From: Trebouxia sp. TZW2008
Lineage: Eukaryota > Chlorophyta > Trebouxiophyceae > Trebouxiales > Trebouxiaceae
Assembly: GCA_002118135.1 (NCBI GenBank)
Contig: BDIU01000189.1
Span: 186,001 to 250,000, forward strand
Length of the DNA: 64,000 nt
Reading direction: 5' to 3'
This document shows positions 36,952 through 49,734 of the stretch, piece by piece. Every line of letters starts with the position of its first letter. The first letter of the stretch is position 1. The notes under the pieces were generated by a model. The model made no database searches. It was not told the DNA's origin and saw only the letters and a program-made list of their open reading frames with translations. Position numbers and translations under genes: made by a program.

Positions 36952-39900
36952 AACACATCCCAGCCAACGGCTGCCTTCTCAATGTCATCTGCCCCCACTA
37001 GCTGGCCCAGGGTCTTGCTACCCACTTGGTACATGCCCACCTGCCCCTTGTGAAACACAGCATACCGGCAACGGTTGTAGCTCGATTCACTGCTCACTTG
37101 ACTCCACTCGGCTCGACTGCAGTCATGTGGCAAGGCGCTGTCAAACGAAAGGGAGTAGACTGGGCAGATGGGGACACCTGTTTGCTATTGGTGGGCATGT
37201 GAAGCATGCCAGAAGGTCACAAAAGGAGCTTTGGCTGTGTCTGCGGCAATTCCAATTTCGATTGAAGATTGCCGCAGACCTTGCACAAGGCAAGGCTGCC
37301 AATGAACAGAAACAACCCGATCATCTCACTGCAGCTTGCATTAGATAGTGAACGCATTTTCACAAAATGTTGCGCCCCTGGGAGGTGCAAGACAGCACTA
37401 TTTGAGCAGCCACTGAAATGATGCAATCTGCCAACAAGAAAGGGTGAACCTTTGGCAAAAGGCAGGCAGAACAGCTGTGCAGACTTGACTTTGGTCTTTG
37501 CTTGCTACTACGTGTAAGTGCCAACTTGAATATTGTACCTGACAGGGGCAAAGCATTGCTTGCAGAATTTAGCCATGCAGAACATAACAATCGACCAATC
37601 TACAAGCTTGGAATGCCATCCCTATGCAACTTGTCAGCAAGCATAGCCAAGAAAGCATTGCACACACCTGGCAGTAGTGAAGGGCTGATCATAGGGTACA
37701 GGCAGGCAGAACATGGCATCCGACCATGCCCCAAGCTCATCATATCCTCCATACATGTACAGCTTGTCAGCATGCACAGCCATGAGGTGGGCATGGCGGG
37801 GGGGTGGGGTCTGGGACCCTGGCCCTATGTCAGTCCACTCTTTCTTGGCCAAATCCAGCACGAACAAATCCTCCAGCACAAAGTTGTTGCGGCCGCCATG
37901 TATGAACAAGTGGGTGCCTGCAACATTGAACAATGTAGGTTGAGCTTTCTTGCTGTCTAGCCCTGAGCTTGTGCACTCCTGTCTCACCAGATGCAGCACA
38001 AGCGATGGTCGGCCACTGAAAGTCGGCTGCTGCCACTGCCAAGAAGTCACTTCAGGAGTAAACAAATCAGTCAACGTAGGGTGCTCATGATGTAAGCGAA
38101 TCAGTCACTATAGGACACTTACCATGTAAGACAATCCCAGCAGACTGTCTTGGTGACGGCGCTGTGCCAGTGAAAGCTGGCTGTTGAGAAAACATCAAAC
38201 ATCCGCAATGCCCCACTCAAGACGCTCAGTGACAAGCTAAACGAGGAAGTCTGATGCCTACAAAACTTAGCTTAGACTACGCACCGTGCAAGGCACCCCT
38301 AGCAGACTGTCATGACATAGTACCTAGTGTCCACAATGCTCAGCTCAGGACACTCACCATGTAAGGCAATTCCAGCAGACTGTCTTGGGGATGGTGCTGT
38401 GCCAGTAAAAGCTGGCTGCTGCCATTGCCAAGACGTCAAGTCCAGCATGTGCAGATCATTCAAACGCGCCCCTGCACCGTAGCCCCCAAAGATGATCATC
38501 TGACCCCCCATGAAGGCTGCAGATGCCCCCAGGCGCACCGAGGGGGGAACACCATCTGTTGTGGGGCGGTGCCATGCCCATGTTGTGACATCCAAGAAAT
38601 GCACATCATTCAGGCGCTTCTTGTCTGCCCCACGCCCACCAAACACCACCAACCTGCATGTTTGCATTGATGAGCACCATGTCAAGCCTCATATTCCAGC
38701 TCTGTTTGCTAGTTGCTTTGTGCTGAAGTAGAAGTAAATTACTATGATCAGCATGCCCTGTCTTGTTGTCCACCCAAGACATCACGTCTGCACTGCTGCT
38801 TCAAGTCAATGAGCGATATCAAATGCATGCACACTTGTCTGCACCACCTCAGTCTGCGATGGTGCACTGGACCCACAAGATACCTCTCTCATCTCAGTGT
38901 CCATCTGAATTTCTAGCAACTGTGAGCATGCTGAAAGCCCTATGCGCTCACCTGTTATTGGTGTCATCAAACACCATGGCGTGATCATCCCTGGGTACTG
39001 GCTTCTCCCCAGTCACAGCTTGCAGGTGCCATTCCATGCGGTCTGTGCTCATCCAATATACATCATTGGACTTGCACTCGTCCTTGAGCACCAACCCACC
39101 AAACACATACAGCATGGGACCATTCTGGCAGATGGTGTGACCAGTGCGCACCCAACATCTGTTGTCAACCAATCCTGGTGTGCCGTCTTCCTGTGTGGTG
39201 CTTTGGGCATTGTCTGCTTTGCAACGGTACTCCATGAAGCTGCCAACCTGCATGCATGGTGATCAGCTGGATACTGCTGCATCATTAGGCTTGCATGCAC
39301 CCTTGAGCGCCAGCCCGCCAAAGAATTACAACATGGGACCATTCTGGCAGATGGTGTGACCAGTGCATACCCAGCACTTAGTGGCGACCAACCCTGGTGT
39401 GCTGTCTTCTTGTTGAATTTTTGGGCATTGTCTGCTTTACAGCAATACTCCATGAAGCTGCCAGCCTGCATGCATGATGATACGCTGGTGCTTGTTGCTT
39501 CATTAGACTTGCATGCACCCTTGAGCACCAATCCACCATACAGCATGGGGCCTTTCTGGCAGATGGTGTGACTAATGCACACCCAGCATCTGTTGTCAAT
39601 CAGCCCTGGTGTGCTGTCTTCCTGTGTGGTGCTTTGGACGGTCTCTGCTGTGCAGGGGTGTTCCATGAAGCTGTCAAGCTTGCCCTATGGTAGTGCGCTA
39701 CTTTGTTGCTGCACACTGGCTGCTGCTGTGGGCAATGACTGCATGGAGGCAATACTGGCATGGCAACCATGTGACAAGTCTGCTGCTTTCATGACTTTCC
39801 TGTTGTTCCTGCTGCTTGATGGCTGCATGCCGTGGGTTTGGCAAAACATCGATGTTGCCTGCTTACAACGCCCTGCTATTTGCTTACTGAATGATGTCCC

Positions 39901-42068
39901 TCAAGTTGACCTTAAGGTAGTTGACGCAACCTAGAGACCTTATACTGCTCTGAGAGTTACTTGTACAAGCTGACATCTGCAGTCTGCAAAGCCAGGTAGC
40001 AAGACAGACCTGAGTGCCAATAGGCTTCATGCGTTCAATCTGCTCAAGGCGCTCACGCTCCTCTTCCTCCCTGAGGAAGGCCAGCAGGCGGCTGAGCCCC
40101 TCCTCACTCTTGGCGTGGTATAGCTCGTCCAGGTTGTTGTACCTGCACCATGCATCAGGCCTCAAAGCCATCATAAGCACCAAGTGCAAGATTGCATGTC
40201 ACCATTGTCATCATCACTCAGATGCTTGTTGATGATGACTGTATTTCGTGACTGTGTGGACATGTAAGCCATGTATCATATCTTGGAGCAATCATCATTG
40301 TCTTGTGCATCTGGTATGGGTCGTAGCAGTATCTACAAAGGGTACAGTATACCCACAGAACCTACCTCAGATCCAGTTCTTTGAGGGTCTTGAGGCCTCC
40401 CATGCTAGCAGGCTCACACCTCGGCATGTTGCTGGCCACATTGAGGCGCTGCAGCTTCTAAAAATGCTTTGTGCATACAGTCATTCATGCTACAGCAGAG
40501 AGGCAGGACCTACCTGAGGTCCAGTTCTTTGAGGGTTTTGAGGCCTCCCATGCTGGCCGGCACACGCCTCAGCATGTTGTTGGCAACATTCAAGCGCTGC
40601 AGCTTTCTGAAGTGGCCCATGCTGTCAGGCAAGCTGTGCAGGTTGTTGGTGCTCAGATCCAGCTTCACCAACGCCTTGCAGCTGCCCATGTTGTCAGGCA
40701 AGGACTCTATTCTGTTGTTTTCCAGGCGCAGCACTTGTAGGGATGCCATGTGCGCTAAGCCCTCACCAATCTCTGAGATTGTGTTGTTGGACAGATCCAG
40801 CTCCCTGCATGTGACGGCAACATCCTGTGTCAGACCAGGTTGAGCAGTTGTCAGACACAGTTTCTGGCATGCATGTGGACGCATCATTCAGCATAAGATC
40901 AGCTGCCAATACTGTCAGACAAAGCTTCTAGCTTGCTGGGACAGCATGCAAAGCTTTTGCAGCAGTGGATCTCAGCCATCCTTGATGGTACGCTCTGTCA
41001 GCTGGCAAGCAAGCTTGTGACTAGACCTCATGCAGGGAGACTCAACTCTCTGACAACATCTTCGATCCTTGAGGTCATGTTGACAAGAACTTCAAACACC
41101 GTTCGTCAGGTGCTGTCACGAGCTTGCTTGTGAGCTGACACAGCATGCGCTCGTTGCCAGACAGAGTTCAACTGCTGTTGTTTGCCAAGCATGCTGTTTG
41201 CATGAGGTTGTATGGTGCAATGAGTCTAACAACCATGCTGCAGCTGATCACTTTGCCCCCTGAACCTTGAGCAACTGAAGCTGTCATGATGAACTTCTTT
41301 CCAAGCTAGCAGCAGTAATGTCGGTGCGTGATCAGATTCAGGCTGGGACAAGTAGCAAATGTTGTAAGCAAACTGCTGATGATATTGGAGCGCATGCAGG
41401 CCAGAGCATGTCAGCATCATGCAATGCACACATGGTGTGGGACATGCACAGCCAGCAAGGGTTGATTCTTTTAGTGAACAGAAGCATCAATGCTTGTGAA
41501 CTGCCGAATGATGATCTGAACTTGCCTGACATTGTGAAGTCCAGTCAGCACTTTGTCATCCAATGTAGTGATCTGATTGCCTGACAACTCCAAGATTTCC
41601 AGCTTGTTCATTTTGACCAGCACTTCTGGAAGCCTTGTGAGGCTGTTGTACTTGACACGCAGCACTCGCAGCTGTTGCAGCTCTGCCAACTCGCTCGGCA
41701 GATCTGTGAGCTTATTGCTGCAGCATACCAAACATGCAAACTTCGATCTTGTTAGCGCCAAAAACCAGGCAATATCAGAAGTGAGACTGCAGGTGATTGC
41801 GCACCTGGAAAGCTCAAGCTCCATGACGTGTGGATTGTGCTTGTTGACCTGCTGCACCAGGCCAGCTGGTAAGGCCACCAATCCAGCATACCTGCAGACA
41901 ACATCGATGCCTCAGCGCAAGCAGCAAAACGGGGAGAATTGGGCAAGTGTGGGTGTGATGCACTGTTTTGCGATTGGTATGCACTCACCCGACATTGAGT
42001 TTGTAAGTCTGCTTGCATTCATTGAGCTTCTCCTGCAGAAGGGCCGCTGATAGCTCCAAGACAGCCAT
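36807..42068 (-). CDS. Leucine-rich repeat and Kelch-repeat fusion protein
   Basis: Nine exons close perfectly to 644 residues: 42068-41989, 41891-41805, 41717-41526 (GC donor), 40804-40514, 40142-40010, 39247-38952, 38653-38358, 37917-37668 and 37116-36807. Residues from about 30 to 225 are leucine-rich repeats (SNKLTDLPSELAELQQLRVL, LDLSNNTISEIGEG, SLPDSMGHFRKLQRLNV). A short charged helix (LREEEERERLEQIERM) links them to a Kelch propeller whose blades carry the GG motifs: MLYVFGGLVLKDECKSNDV, LVVFGGRGADKKRLNDV, MIIFGGYGAGARLNDLH, LFIHGGRNNFVLEDL and LYMYGGYDELGAWSD, with a closing blade EWSQVSS. No catalytic or membrane segment is visible, so a scaffold role is likely. It lies about 310 bp upstream of DRC7 on the same strand, so a ciliary link is conceivable but unproven. 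Confidence 0.88.
38030..38400 (-). repeat. Decayed copies of a Kelch exon end
   Basis: The end of exon 38653-38358 (SWQWQQPAFTGTAPSPRQSAG) has partial copies at about 38185-38120 and 38310-38285 and near 38045-37990. All lie in the following intron and are broken by mismatches. Confidence 0.7.
38955..39680 (-). repeat. Three ~220-bp copies of a Kelch exon start
   Basis: The exon start at 39247 (SFMEYRCKADNAQSTTQEDG, then DNRCWVRTGHTICQNGPML) is repeated upstream at about 39465-39270 and 39670-39485. The repeats keep GGLVLKGACKSNE but then diverge. Only the copy nearest the next exon reads on into a full blade. Confidence 0.85.
40365..40610 (-). repeat. Duplicated LRR exon end
   Basis: The last 100 bp of exon 40804-40514, with its donor GTAGGT, recur at about 40462-40362 (RLNVASNMPR, then ASMGGLKTLKELDLR). 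The copy keeps a GTAGGT donor but has no clear acceptor of its own. Confidence 0.8.
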
Positions 42069-42691
42069 AGTCGCTGGAAAACTGATGGACTTGTGCAAAG
42101 CCGATGCCGACTGCTAATCGACTTCACGCTGCTTGATCATCTGCATCCGTCAAGCTGAGACAGGATGCGCCTCATAAGAGCTGGCCAGACGAGTACAAAA
42201 CGGCTTGCCCTTGCACTTTGCCTTAACACTGCTAGGGCAGACAGAAGGCGTTGAGGAAGTTAGTAAGGTGACAAACTGCAAAACACGTGCAAACACGTAA
42301 AAACAAGCAGTAGCGCTGCAAGCTGCGTGGAGCAACATCGGAGATCTGATTCAAGGTGCATGATGGTCTGAACGAAGGTGCTGCACTTTGAGCGCATGAG
42401 ACAACTGGTGGTGTCGTTGCTCATAGGTATGATGAGTTTTGGCTGCAAGTCTGATGCTTACCATGGTGGCAAACTGAACGACTGACGCTCTTGCAGGAGC
42501 TTGCCTCGTAGTTTGCTGCACTTCGATCGCCAAAGGCGCAGCGTCTGATTCGCCCAATTTTCCTGATCAATCCGATATTTCGCCCAGCGCTCACGCAGAG
42601 GCCGAACAGGTGCAGCTCAACTGGCTGATCTCGGCTTCCTCAGCCTGAACAGTATTCTCCCATATTTACAAGACCTGCCGTTGTGTTGCAG
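42069..42691. promoter_or_regulatory. Divergent upstream region of LRR-Kelch and HRD3 genes
   Basis: The region lies between the LRR-Kelch ATG (-) and the first recognisable HRD3 exon (+). It should contain both promoters and the missing HRD3 first exon with a signal peptide. An ATG at about 42163 starts a short hydrophobic run (RLALALCLNTA) but no donor in frame was found, so it is not called. Confidence 0.45.
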
Positions 42692-45600
42692 CAGCACGCT
42701 ACTGATCACGAGCATGCGCGCGGCAGTTCAGAGGACCAAGAAGCTAGCTGGCTTCTGCAGTTTGAGGAGATTTTGTATTCAAATGCTCCGTCAGGCGAGA
42801 GCAAAGCCAATGGTATGTTGAACATGCTTATACGGATGCAATGCATGCTATGTTGCCACACTAATTGCAATTGACGTTCAACTTGACTTCATGCTTGCAG
42901 CAATACAAGGCTTGTATAGCCTACATGACAAGCTGCTGAGAGCACTGCCAGTGCCAAACACAAAACGAACAAAGAATCACTCTGGATCACAGGGAGTGCA
43001 CCCTCAGGTGAAGTCCGCAGAAGCTCTTATGTGTAGCCGGCATGTCTGCAAGCATCCAGCCAATTGCAATCTTGCATTGTTTTTGTCTGCTCTTAGTTTG
43101 GACCCATGACCATTGGTTGCTTTTTTGTTGAAATTGACATATTGCAGCCAAGATGACGCTGTCTGCAACAACAGAGTAATTTGTCACCTCACATGCCATT
43201 TTGTACATGGCGCTTGTCAAATTTACAGCTGCACCACAGTCATCTGCATGCAACAGCATCAGCTCAATTGCATTTGCCTGATCTAACACAGAGTACATGC
43301 AGAATATGCACTGCACATTTATGGCAACAAAATGCACCATGCCTATTTGCTGCTCATGCAGCCAGCTATGCCATCCTTTCACTGTACATGGTCAATGCAG
43401 GAGACCGTGGATCTTGCAGACCTGGCGGACACTGAATTGGTAGACACAGAACTGGTAGACACAGATGCGCTGTCCACTGCTGCTGATGCAGCCTTCATGC
43501 TGGCAGTGTTGGCAGCCACAGGCATTGCAGCCCCTCATGTGTCCATGAATGACTCATGGGCTGTCAAAGCATGGCATGCTGCTGCTCAAGCAGGCTCAGA
43601 GGAAGCCCAATTGGCTTTGGCACACCGCTACTTCATGGGTGACGGCGTGCCAGCAAGCTGCCAGGAAGGTCTCAGGTCATAGCCTATACCTTTGCTTCTC
43701 TTAATGTCAAGATGTTCGCCTTGGACTGGTCCTGGGCTAGTCACTGCATAAAAGCAGCATCACTGTGATGACACATGGGCTGCCAAAAGGTTGGCATGCC
43801 ACTGCTGAAGTTGGCTCAGACAGAACTCAATTGGCTTTGGCACACCGCCACTGCACAGGTGACGGTGTGCCAGCCAACTGCCAGGAAGGCCTCAGATCGT
43901 TGCCTATGCTTTTGCGTCTCATGGTGTCATAAGCATTGCCTTACACTGGTCCTGGCGTCAGTGTACGCACAAACGCAGCGACACCGTCATGACACCTAGG
44001 CTGTCAAGGCTCGGCATGCTGCTGCTCAAGCAAGCTCAGAGGAAGCTCAGCTGGCTTCGGCACACTGCTACTTCATGGGTGCTGGTGCGCCACCAAGACA
44101 CCAGCCTGTGGCTGCCTGTGGACCCAGTCCTGCTTCGAACTCAGCCCTACCACCTCAGTCACACAGAAGCAGTGTCTTGAAGCAACCTCAAGGTCGCGTG
44201 GTCCATGCAGGCATGCTTGGCTGGTAGCAGATGAGTGTGTGGTCTGGAGAGAAAGGAGATTAGCCCCAGAGCTGCCTCTGGACCCAGTTTTACTAAGCCT
44301 GAGGCACCCCGTCCTGCTCACACATAAGCCAAATATTGACACAAATCCAATGCTGTGTGCATGGCGCAGGCGTGCCCGCATAGTGGCAGATGAGTATGTG
44401 ATCTCAACAGAAGGCAGGGTAGCTCCTGAGCTGCCTCTGGACCCAGTGTTGCTAAGGCTGAGGCACAGGCATGGCAGCTACCCTGATATGGTGGCGGATG
44501 ACGACTGGATTGCCATGCAGCTTGAAGCAGAGCTGCTCAACTTGTAGGTGACTGCGCCTGACTTGTGGGTGAAAATGTATTTTGCTGAACTTGAAGCCAA
44601 ATGCGTTTGACTTGTTGGTGAGTGCTTTCAGGTCATAGTTTTGTCTGCATGCACTTGCAGGTGACTGCAGTCAACTTGTGAACATATGCCCTCAAATTAT
44701 AGGTGACTGCACTTGGCTTGTGAGTGACCGCGCTCCTTTTGCGTGACTGTCCGCAACTTGTGGGTTTCCATGTGTTGACTATCATACACAAGCATGCTGC
44801 AAAATATGGCGCTCATCATGTTGTCTACTTGTTTGACTGTAGCCTACAACACAGCATGTCATGCAAAGCCATATGACGGTGAGCAACAACCTTCTCACAG
44901 TTGTGGTAGGTGCAGGGCTGAAGGCAATGAGCAGGTGCTTCAATACAGGCAGCTCATGGGCTATGACCTAGAGGTAAAGTCTGCATAAACTTGCATGTTG
45001 TAGCCACCAGACACTGCTTTGTATGTGTTTGCTTGTACCGTGTGAAGGCTGTACCGTAGCTGAGTCTGTCAAGTCAGCATGTCTGGAATTCAAGTGTTGC
45101 AAATGTCATGCTCCAGGCCAGCATTGGTTGGATTCTTTCATGTCAATTGAGCTGCGGTCTGCGCATTTTCTTTGCAGTCATCTTTATCACCAGCTGTCTC
45201 TGTTAAGGTCCATCAGACTTCACTGTGGAGCAGACAGTGTCTTGCTCCTGGGCCGCCGCCCTTCATGCACCCTCCAATGTGGTTTCACAAGCAAAGCAGC
45301 ATGGACCCATGGGACAAAATAGGGGAATGGTTGCAGGCAGACCCTGGAGCAGCGCTGCAGCAATTTGAGGCGGCAGCAGCCCAAGGCAATGCACATGCAG
45401 CCTTTCAAGTAGAACACGTTCATGTGAAGGGCATGGGCACCCGAGCCAACGTCAAGTGAGTTACGCAGACACAGCCGAATGAAGGCTTCTAATCAAGCCA
45501 AATGAAACTTGCTGCAGGCAGACCCTGGAGCAGCGCTGCAGCAATTTGAGGCGGCAGCAGCCCAAGGTGATGCATATGCAGCTTTTCAGGCAGGGTACAT

Positions 45601-48600
45601 GCACATGAAGGGCGTGGGCACACCAGTCAACGCCACAGCAGCCAAGCAGGCCTTTGAAGCGGCAGCACAGAGGTATGTTGCTCTGTTTAGGTTTTGCTGC
45701 TTTTGGTGGTATTGTTATGGCAGGGAATGGACCCTGATTTGGCTGGAAACTGACCCTGGTGCAGCTTAAAGAGTTTTGATGTCTGCCGCAGCAGCATTGC
45801 AGCTTGAGTTGACTGGAGAGCCGGTCCAAATTGCAGTGATGTGACATCTGCTCACAATGGTCTAGGAGTGCTGCACTTTGGGCTGTGTTGCAGTGAGACA
45901 AGAGCCTGGGGGTGCTGCATTTTGAGGGAGCTGGCAATGACCAAGCGGACCCCTGTCCACACCAGTTCACTGCTTTGACAGGCTGGGAACTAACCCTGGT
46001 GCAGCTCATTGTGGCGTGGAAGTGACTGTGGTGCAGCTTGCACGGGTGCAACATCTGCTCATAACGGTTGAGGAGCGCTGTATTTGAGGGCGCAGGCAAT
46101 GAGAGAGTGGAGTACACAGCAGCACCGATGCAACCAAGATTCCTACATGCACAGTTTTGCAGCGTGTACTGGCCGAGACTTCACCCTGTTTTAATTTGAA
46201 GCGGTTTAGCATCTGCCCACAACGGCTTTGTGGCTGAATGTGACTGGGAACTGACCCTGGTGTAGCTTGCAGGGGTGCGGCGTCTGCTCACAATGGCCCA
46301 GGAGTGCTTCACTTTAATTATGCAGGGGCTGTGTTGCAGTCAGAACCTTTTCATTTGATAAACTTGCAGTTTACACTGGCTAGGAACTGACCCTGGTGCA
46401 GCTTGCAGGGGTGTGGCGTCTGCTCACAACGGCTTAGGAGTGCTGCACTTTGAGGGCTCTGGCAATGTAAAAGTAGACTATGCAGCAGCACGTGAAGCTT
46501 TCACAAGAGGTGCAGAACTTGGTGAGCCTGACGCCATGTTCAATTTGGCCACCCTCTACTCAGGTAAACAAAAAAAACCAACTCAAACAGGATCTGGGCA
46601 TGTACAAATTCTCAACTAGCCTAGTGTTGTAGAGCGTCATGGAGGTCTGCATGAAGCTGTGCATGCGACCGCTGCAGTATGTGTGACTTTTGCCAAATGC
46701 TGCTGATGCCATCCAACATGCTGTCATCATGTGGACATTTGGGCTTTCTGAAAGCTTGAAGACACCTCATCAGTATGAGTACTTGTTGGGAAGCCTAAGA
46801 CCTTTATCAAAGGCTATCTTGTTCTTGGCTACCTACACTAGCTAAGTTTGTTTTCGTCACAATATATGTTCTGCTTGTGTCTTGTGCAGGTGGTCATGGT
46901 GTAGCCAAGAACCACACCATTGCACATGAGCTGTTCCAAGAAGCACATGATGCTGGGCAGTGGCGGGCCCCCCATGCTTTAGCTCTGACCCACCAGAGGG
47001 GCCTGGGGGTCAAGCCCAACTGCACTGCAGCCAAGGAGTACATTCAGATCTTCATCAAGGAACGCAGCTCTTGGGCAGATGACATGGATGAAGCTGTGCT
47101 TGCTGTTGACCAAGGTCAGGGTGTGGTAGTGTGTACTAATATGAATATCATTGAATGTACGCAAGTGCTTTGCTTGCAACTGCTGCTGACAAGAAATTAG
47201 ACAATGCAGGGCTTGATGTTATTGTTCATGCCTCACCTCCTGTTTCTGTCTTGTATTTGCAATCAACAGCATCTTGTTCTGTGTAGGCAGAGAGTGGTCG
47301 ACGCTACTGCGGTATGCTGTGGGTTCCGCTCAAGGCAGTGCTGTTGCACAAGCCAACCTATTGTGGTAACTGTGGTGAAGTGACACCTGCGATGGTGCCA
47401 AGAAAGCGCACATGTGCCTGCGGCTGCTGTTACAGTCTGGTCCTGAAATGCCAGATGCCTGACGACGCTGAACCTGCCTTTCCTTTCTCTCAGCAATATT
47501 TTGGACTGTGTAGGCAGAGAATGGCCAGCCCTTCTGCGGTATACTGTGGTAGCAGCCCAAGGCAGTGCTGTTGCACAAGCCAATCTGGCATGGTTGCTGT
47601 GGTGAAGTGACGCCTATGATGGTGCCAAGAGAGCGCACATGTGCCTGCGGCTGCTGTTACAGTCTGGTCCTGAAATGCCAGATGCCTGACGACGCTGAAC
47701 TTGCCTTGCCTTTCTCTCAGCAATATTTTGGACTGTGTAGGCAGAGAATGGCCGGCCCTTCTGCGGTATGCTGTGGTAGCAGCCCAAGGCAGTGCTGTTG
47801 CACAAGCCAATCTAGCATGGTTGCTGTGGCGAAGTGACGCCTATGATGGGGCCCAGAAAGCTCAGATGTGCCTGCGGCTGTTGTCACAGGCAGCTGCTGA
47901 GATGCCTGATGCTTGGGTGGAGGCTGGGGACATTGAGTACAGCATGCACAGGCCAGGTGCACATATGCTGATGTCTGGCTCTGTGCATGTAAATGCATTT
48001 AATTAGAGTCAGTTATCTGGACATTCATTTGTACTATCTTGTCTCAAATTTGTGCTCAATGCAAGCTGCAGCCCGTCAAACATGATTCACCTTGCTGGAC
48101 AATACATAGCATAGATACACAGCAATGCTGGGCTATTGTACCTGACTCTTCAACTTGACATCATTTGCAGTCAACAGTTATCAGGCTTTTCACTGCTGTA
48201 CTCATACTCAATCTGCTGCCACCCTCCTATCATCTGTGTCTTTGCAGCACAAGCTGCCTTCTTATATTTCTAGGCAGCTCAAGCCGGCAGTGTTGAGGGC
48301 ATGGGATCAATACATATGGTGGGTCAGGGTGTGCGACACAACATCTCCATCCTGCACCTCTCCATCCTGTGGCCTTGCCCTTACTCCTCTGTGTCTCTGC
48401 AGCACAAGCTGCTGAGTTCCACCCCGAATGCAGTTCAAGCCGGCAGCACTGAAGGCATGGGGTGGATGCATGCTGTCGGTCAGGGCTTGCCACACAAGGC
48501 CTCTATGCTGCACAACTTGCTGCCTTGTCATTCACAGTCTGTGTCTCTGCAGCACAAGCTGCCCAGTTCTACATCAAGGCAGCCCAAGCCGGCAGCGTTG

Positions 48601-49734
48601 AAGGCATGTACAGCCTGGGATGGATGCATGCTGTGGGTCAGGGTGTGCCGCACAACACCTCCCATGCTGCCCAGTTGTACAAGCAGGCCGTGACCAAAGC
48701 TTCCGACTGGCAGCATGCTGCACCTGCTTTTGTGGCCTTGCTGTTGCTGCCATTCCTTGTGGCTATTCCGTGGATGCAGAGCTTCACTGCAGTGAACAGT
48801 GGTGCTAAGTTGCCTGGTGAGCAGTAATGACAGACATTTGCTTAGCCTGCTGCATAGAGTACGGTGCTTGCTCACTTTCTGCTGCGTGTTGTCAGTGCTT
48901 TTGAGTAGATATGGCGTTGTTTCGACAAAATCATGCTTGAAGTTTTGCAGTTGAGAGCTGCTGGCTGTGGCAACCATGCAAAAGGTTTTGTGCATGTATG
49001 CATCTGCTTGCTTGAAATATGTGTGTGATGTTTAAGTATTCTGCGCTGTCTGCTTGTATGACGTCAAAGTCAATCACGTGTCCAAAGGTCACAGGAGCTG
49101 CGCAGAGAAGCTGCTTCAGATCACACAAAGTATCATGATGCGCTTTGTCGCGAATTCTGATTGCAGTGACAGAAGTCCAACAACTGAGTTGCATCTGCTC
49201 AAATCTGATGCACGCATAGGCATTGCCGTCATGTGGCACATGCAATCAGCTTGTTGGCTGGCTCAAGCATACACCGTAATCGCTTTTCTCATATCTTGCA
49301 AGATCTGGAACAACACTGTCTTGTCTGACTTTTGGCAGCTGAAGATCAGTTGTCCTCAGTGTAACACTCAGGATAAGCCAGCCTGGCATTCTGCTGCACA
49401 CACCTTCTAGCACGTTTTCTAGAACATGTTGCATATAATGATTTTCATCACTATATCTCCTCTTCTTCTGCCTTGCAGGCTGGCAGTATGTGCTGCGTAC
49501 CTACTCGTCTTGAACAGGCATTGTTAGGACACAGACTTCTTGATCTGCTGCCTTGCAGGCTTGCAGTATCTGCTGCGATACCTCCGTATCTTGAACAGGC
49601 AGTCTTGGGACACTTGGGTGCTGACAGCAGCAGCAGCCTCCCTAGCTTGGGTGTTATGGCACAGGCATAAGCGGTCGTTGCAGATGCAGCGGCCAAGTCA
49701 TAGTCAAAGCAACATGGAGACAGGCATTGGATGA
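42692..49734 (+). CDS. HRD3: SEL1L/HRD3-type ERAD adaptor with Sel1 repeats
   Basis: Exons 42692-42812, 42901-43007, 43401-43668, 44384-44543, 44916-44973, 45518-45672, 46409-46563, 46890-47114, 47741-47956, 48553-48816 and 49559-49734 join in phase to 634 residues; the start exon is missing. Sel1 repeats are clear: GSEEAQLALAHRYFMGDGVP, AFQAGYMHMKGVGTPVNATA, GLGVLHFEGSGNVKVDYAAA, ALTHQRGLGVKPNCTAAKEY and SLGWMHAVGQGVPHNTSHA. After them comes a hydrophobic stretch (FVALLLLPFLVAIPW), then a second one (WVLTAAAASLAWVLW) just before a basic tail. In the family, this luminal repeat protein hands misfolded glycoproteins to the HRD1 ligase in the ER membrane. Two near-C-terminal hydrophobic stretches rather than one is notable; the first may be luminal. 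Confidence 0.85.
43560..44085 (+). repeat. Three ~215-bp copies of a Sel1-repeat exon end
   Basis: The end of exon 43401-43668 (from WAVKAWHAAAQAG through the donor GTCTCA) recurs at about 43780-43890 and 43998-44085. Both copies carry indels that break the frame, though each keeps the CCAGGAAGG or adjacent block in part. Confidence 0.8.
45340..45640 (+). repeat. Duplicated Sel1 exon start
   Basis: GCAGACCCTGGAGCAGCGCT at 45337 and 45518 start two copies of about 120 bp (ADPGAALQQFEAAAAQG). The first ends at a GTGAG donor in phase 2, which does not match the phase-0 entry of the next exon, so using both would shift the frame; the second is the one that fits. Confidence 0.85.
45815..46450 (+). 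repeat. Series of copies of a Sel1 exon acceptor
   Basis: The junction CCCTGGTGCAGCTTGCAGGG plus the following TCTGCTCACAACGGC segment is present near 46388-46430 (used) and near 46252-46296. More decayed forms lie near 46015-46065, 46190-46225 and 45815-45855. Several still end in a usable AG. Confidence 0.8.
47285..47860 (+). repeat. Three ~225-bp copies of a Sel1 exon
   Basis: The exon starting at 47741 (REWPALLRYAVVAAQGSAVA) has near-identical copies starting at about 47511 and 47287. The middle copy differs by few bases but runs into an in-frame TGA after WLLW. The near identity suggests a recent event. Confidence 0.9.
48235..48630 (+). repeat. Three copies of a Sel1 exon start
   Basis: TCTGTGTCTCTGCAGCACAA and the following 100 bp appear near 48235, 48395 and 48541. 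The last one opens the used exon (48553). The earlier two carry frame-breaking changes while keeping the acceptor. Confidence 0.85.

Noticed and set aside
36217..37116. Assigning exon 37116-36807 to the DRC7 N-terminus
   Set aside because: Its entry phase matches the preceding Kelch exon (37668, phase 2), it reads as a closing Kelch blade, and it ends in a stop, so it belongs to the LRR-Kelch gene.
42163..42240. Candidate signal-peptide exon for HRD3
   Set aside because: There is a hydrophobic run after an ATG, but no donor before the in-frame stop, so it could not be joined to 42692.
47285..47640. Frames of about 100 codons on both strands in the Sel1 exon copies
   Set aside because: They are shadows and decayed copies of the exon at 47741; the sense frame is stopped by TGA.
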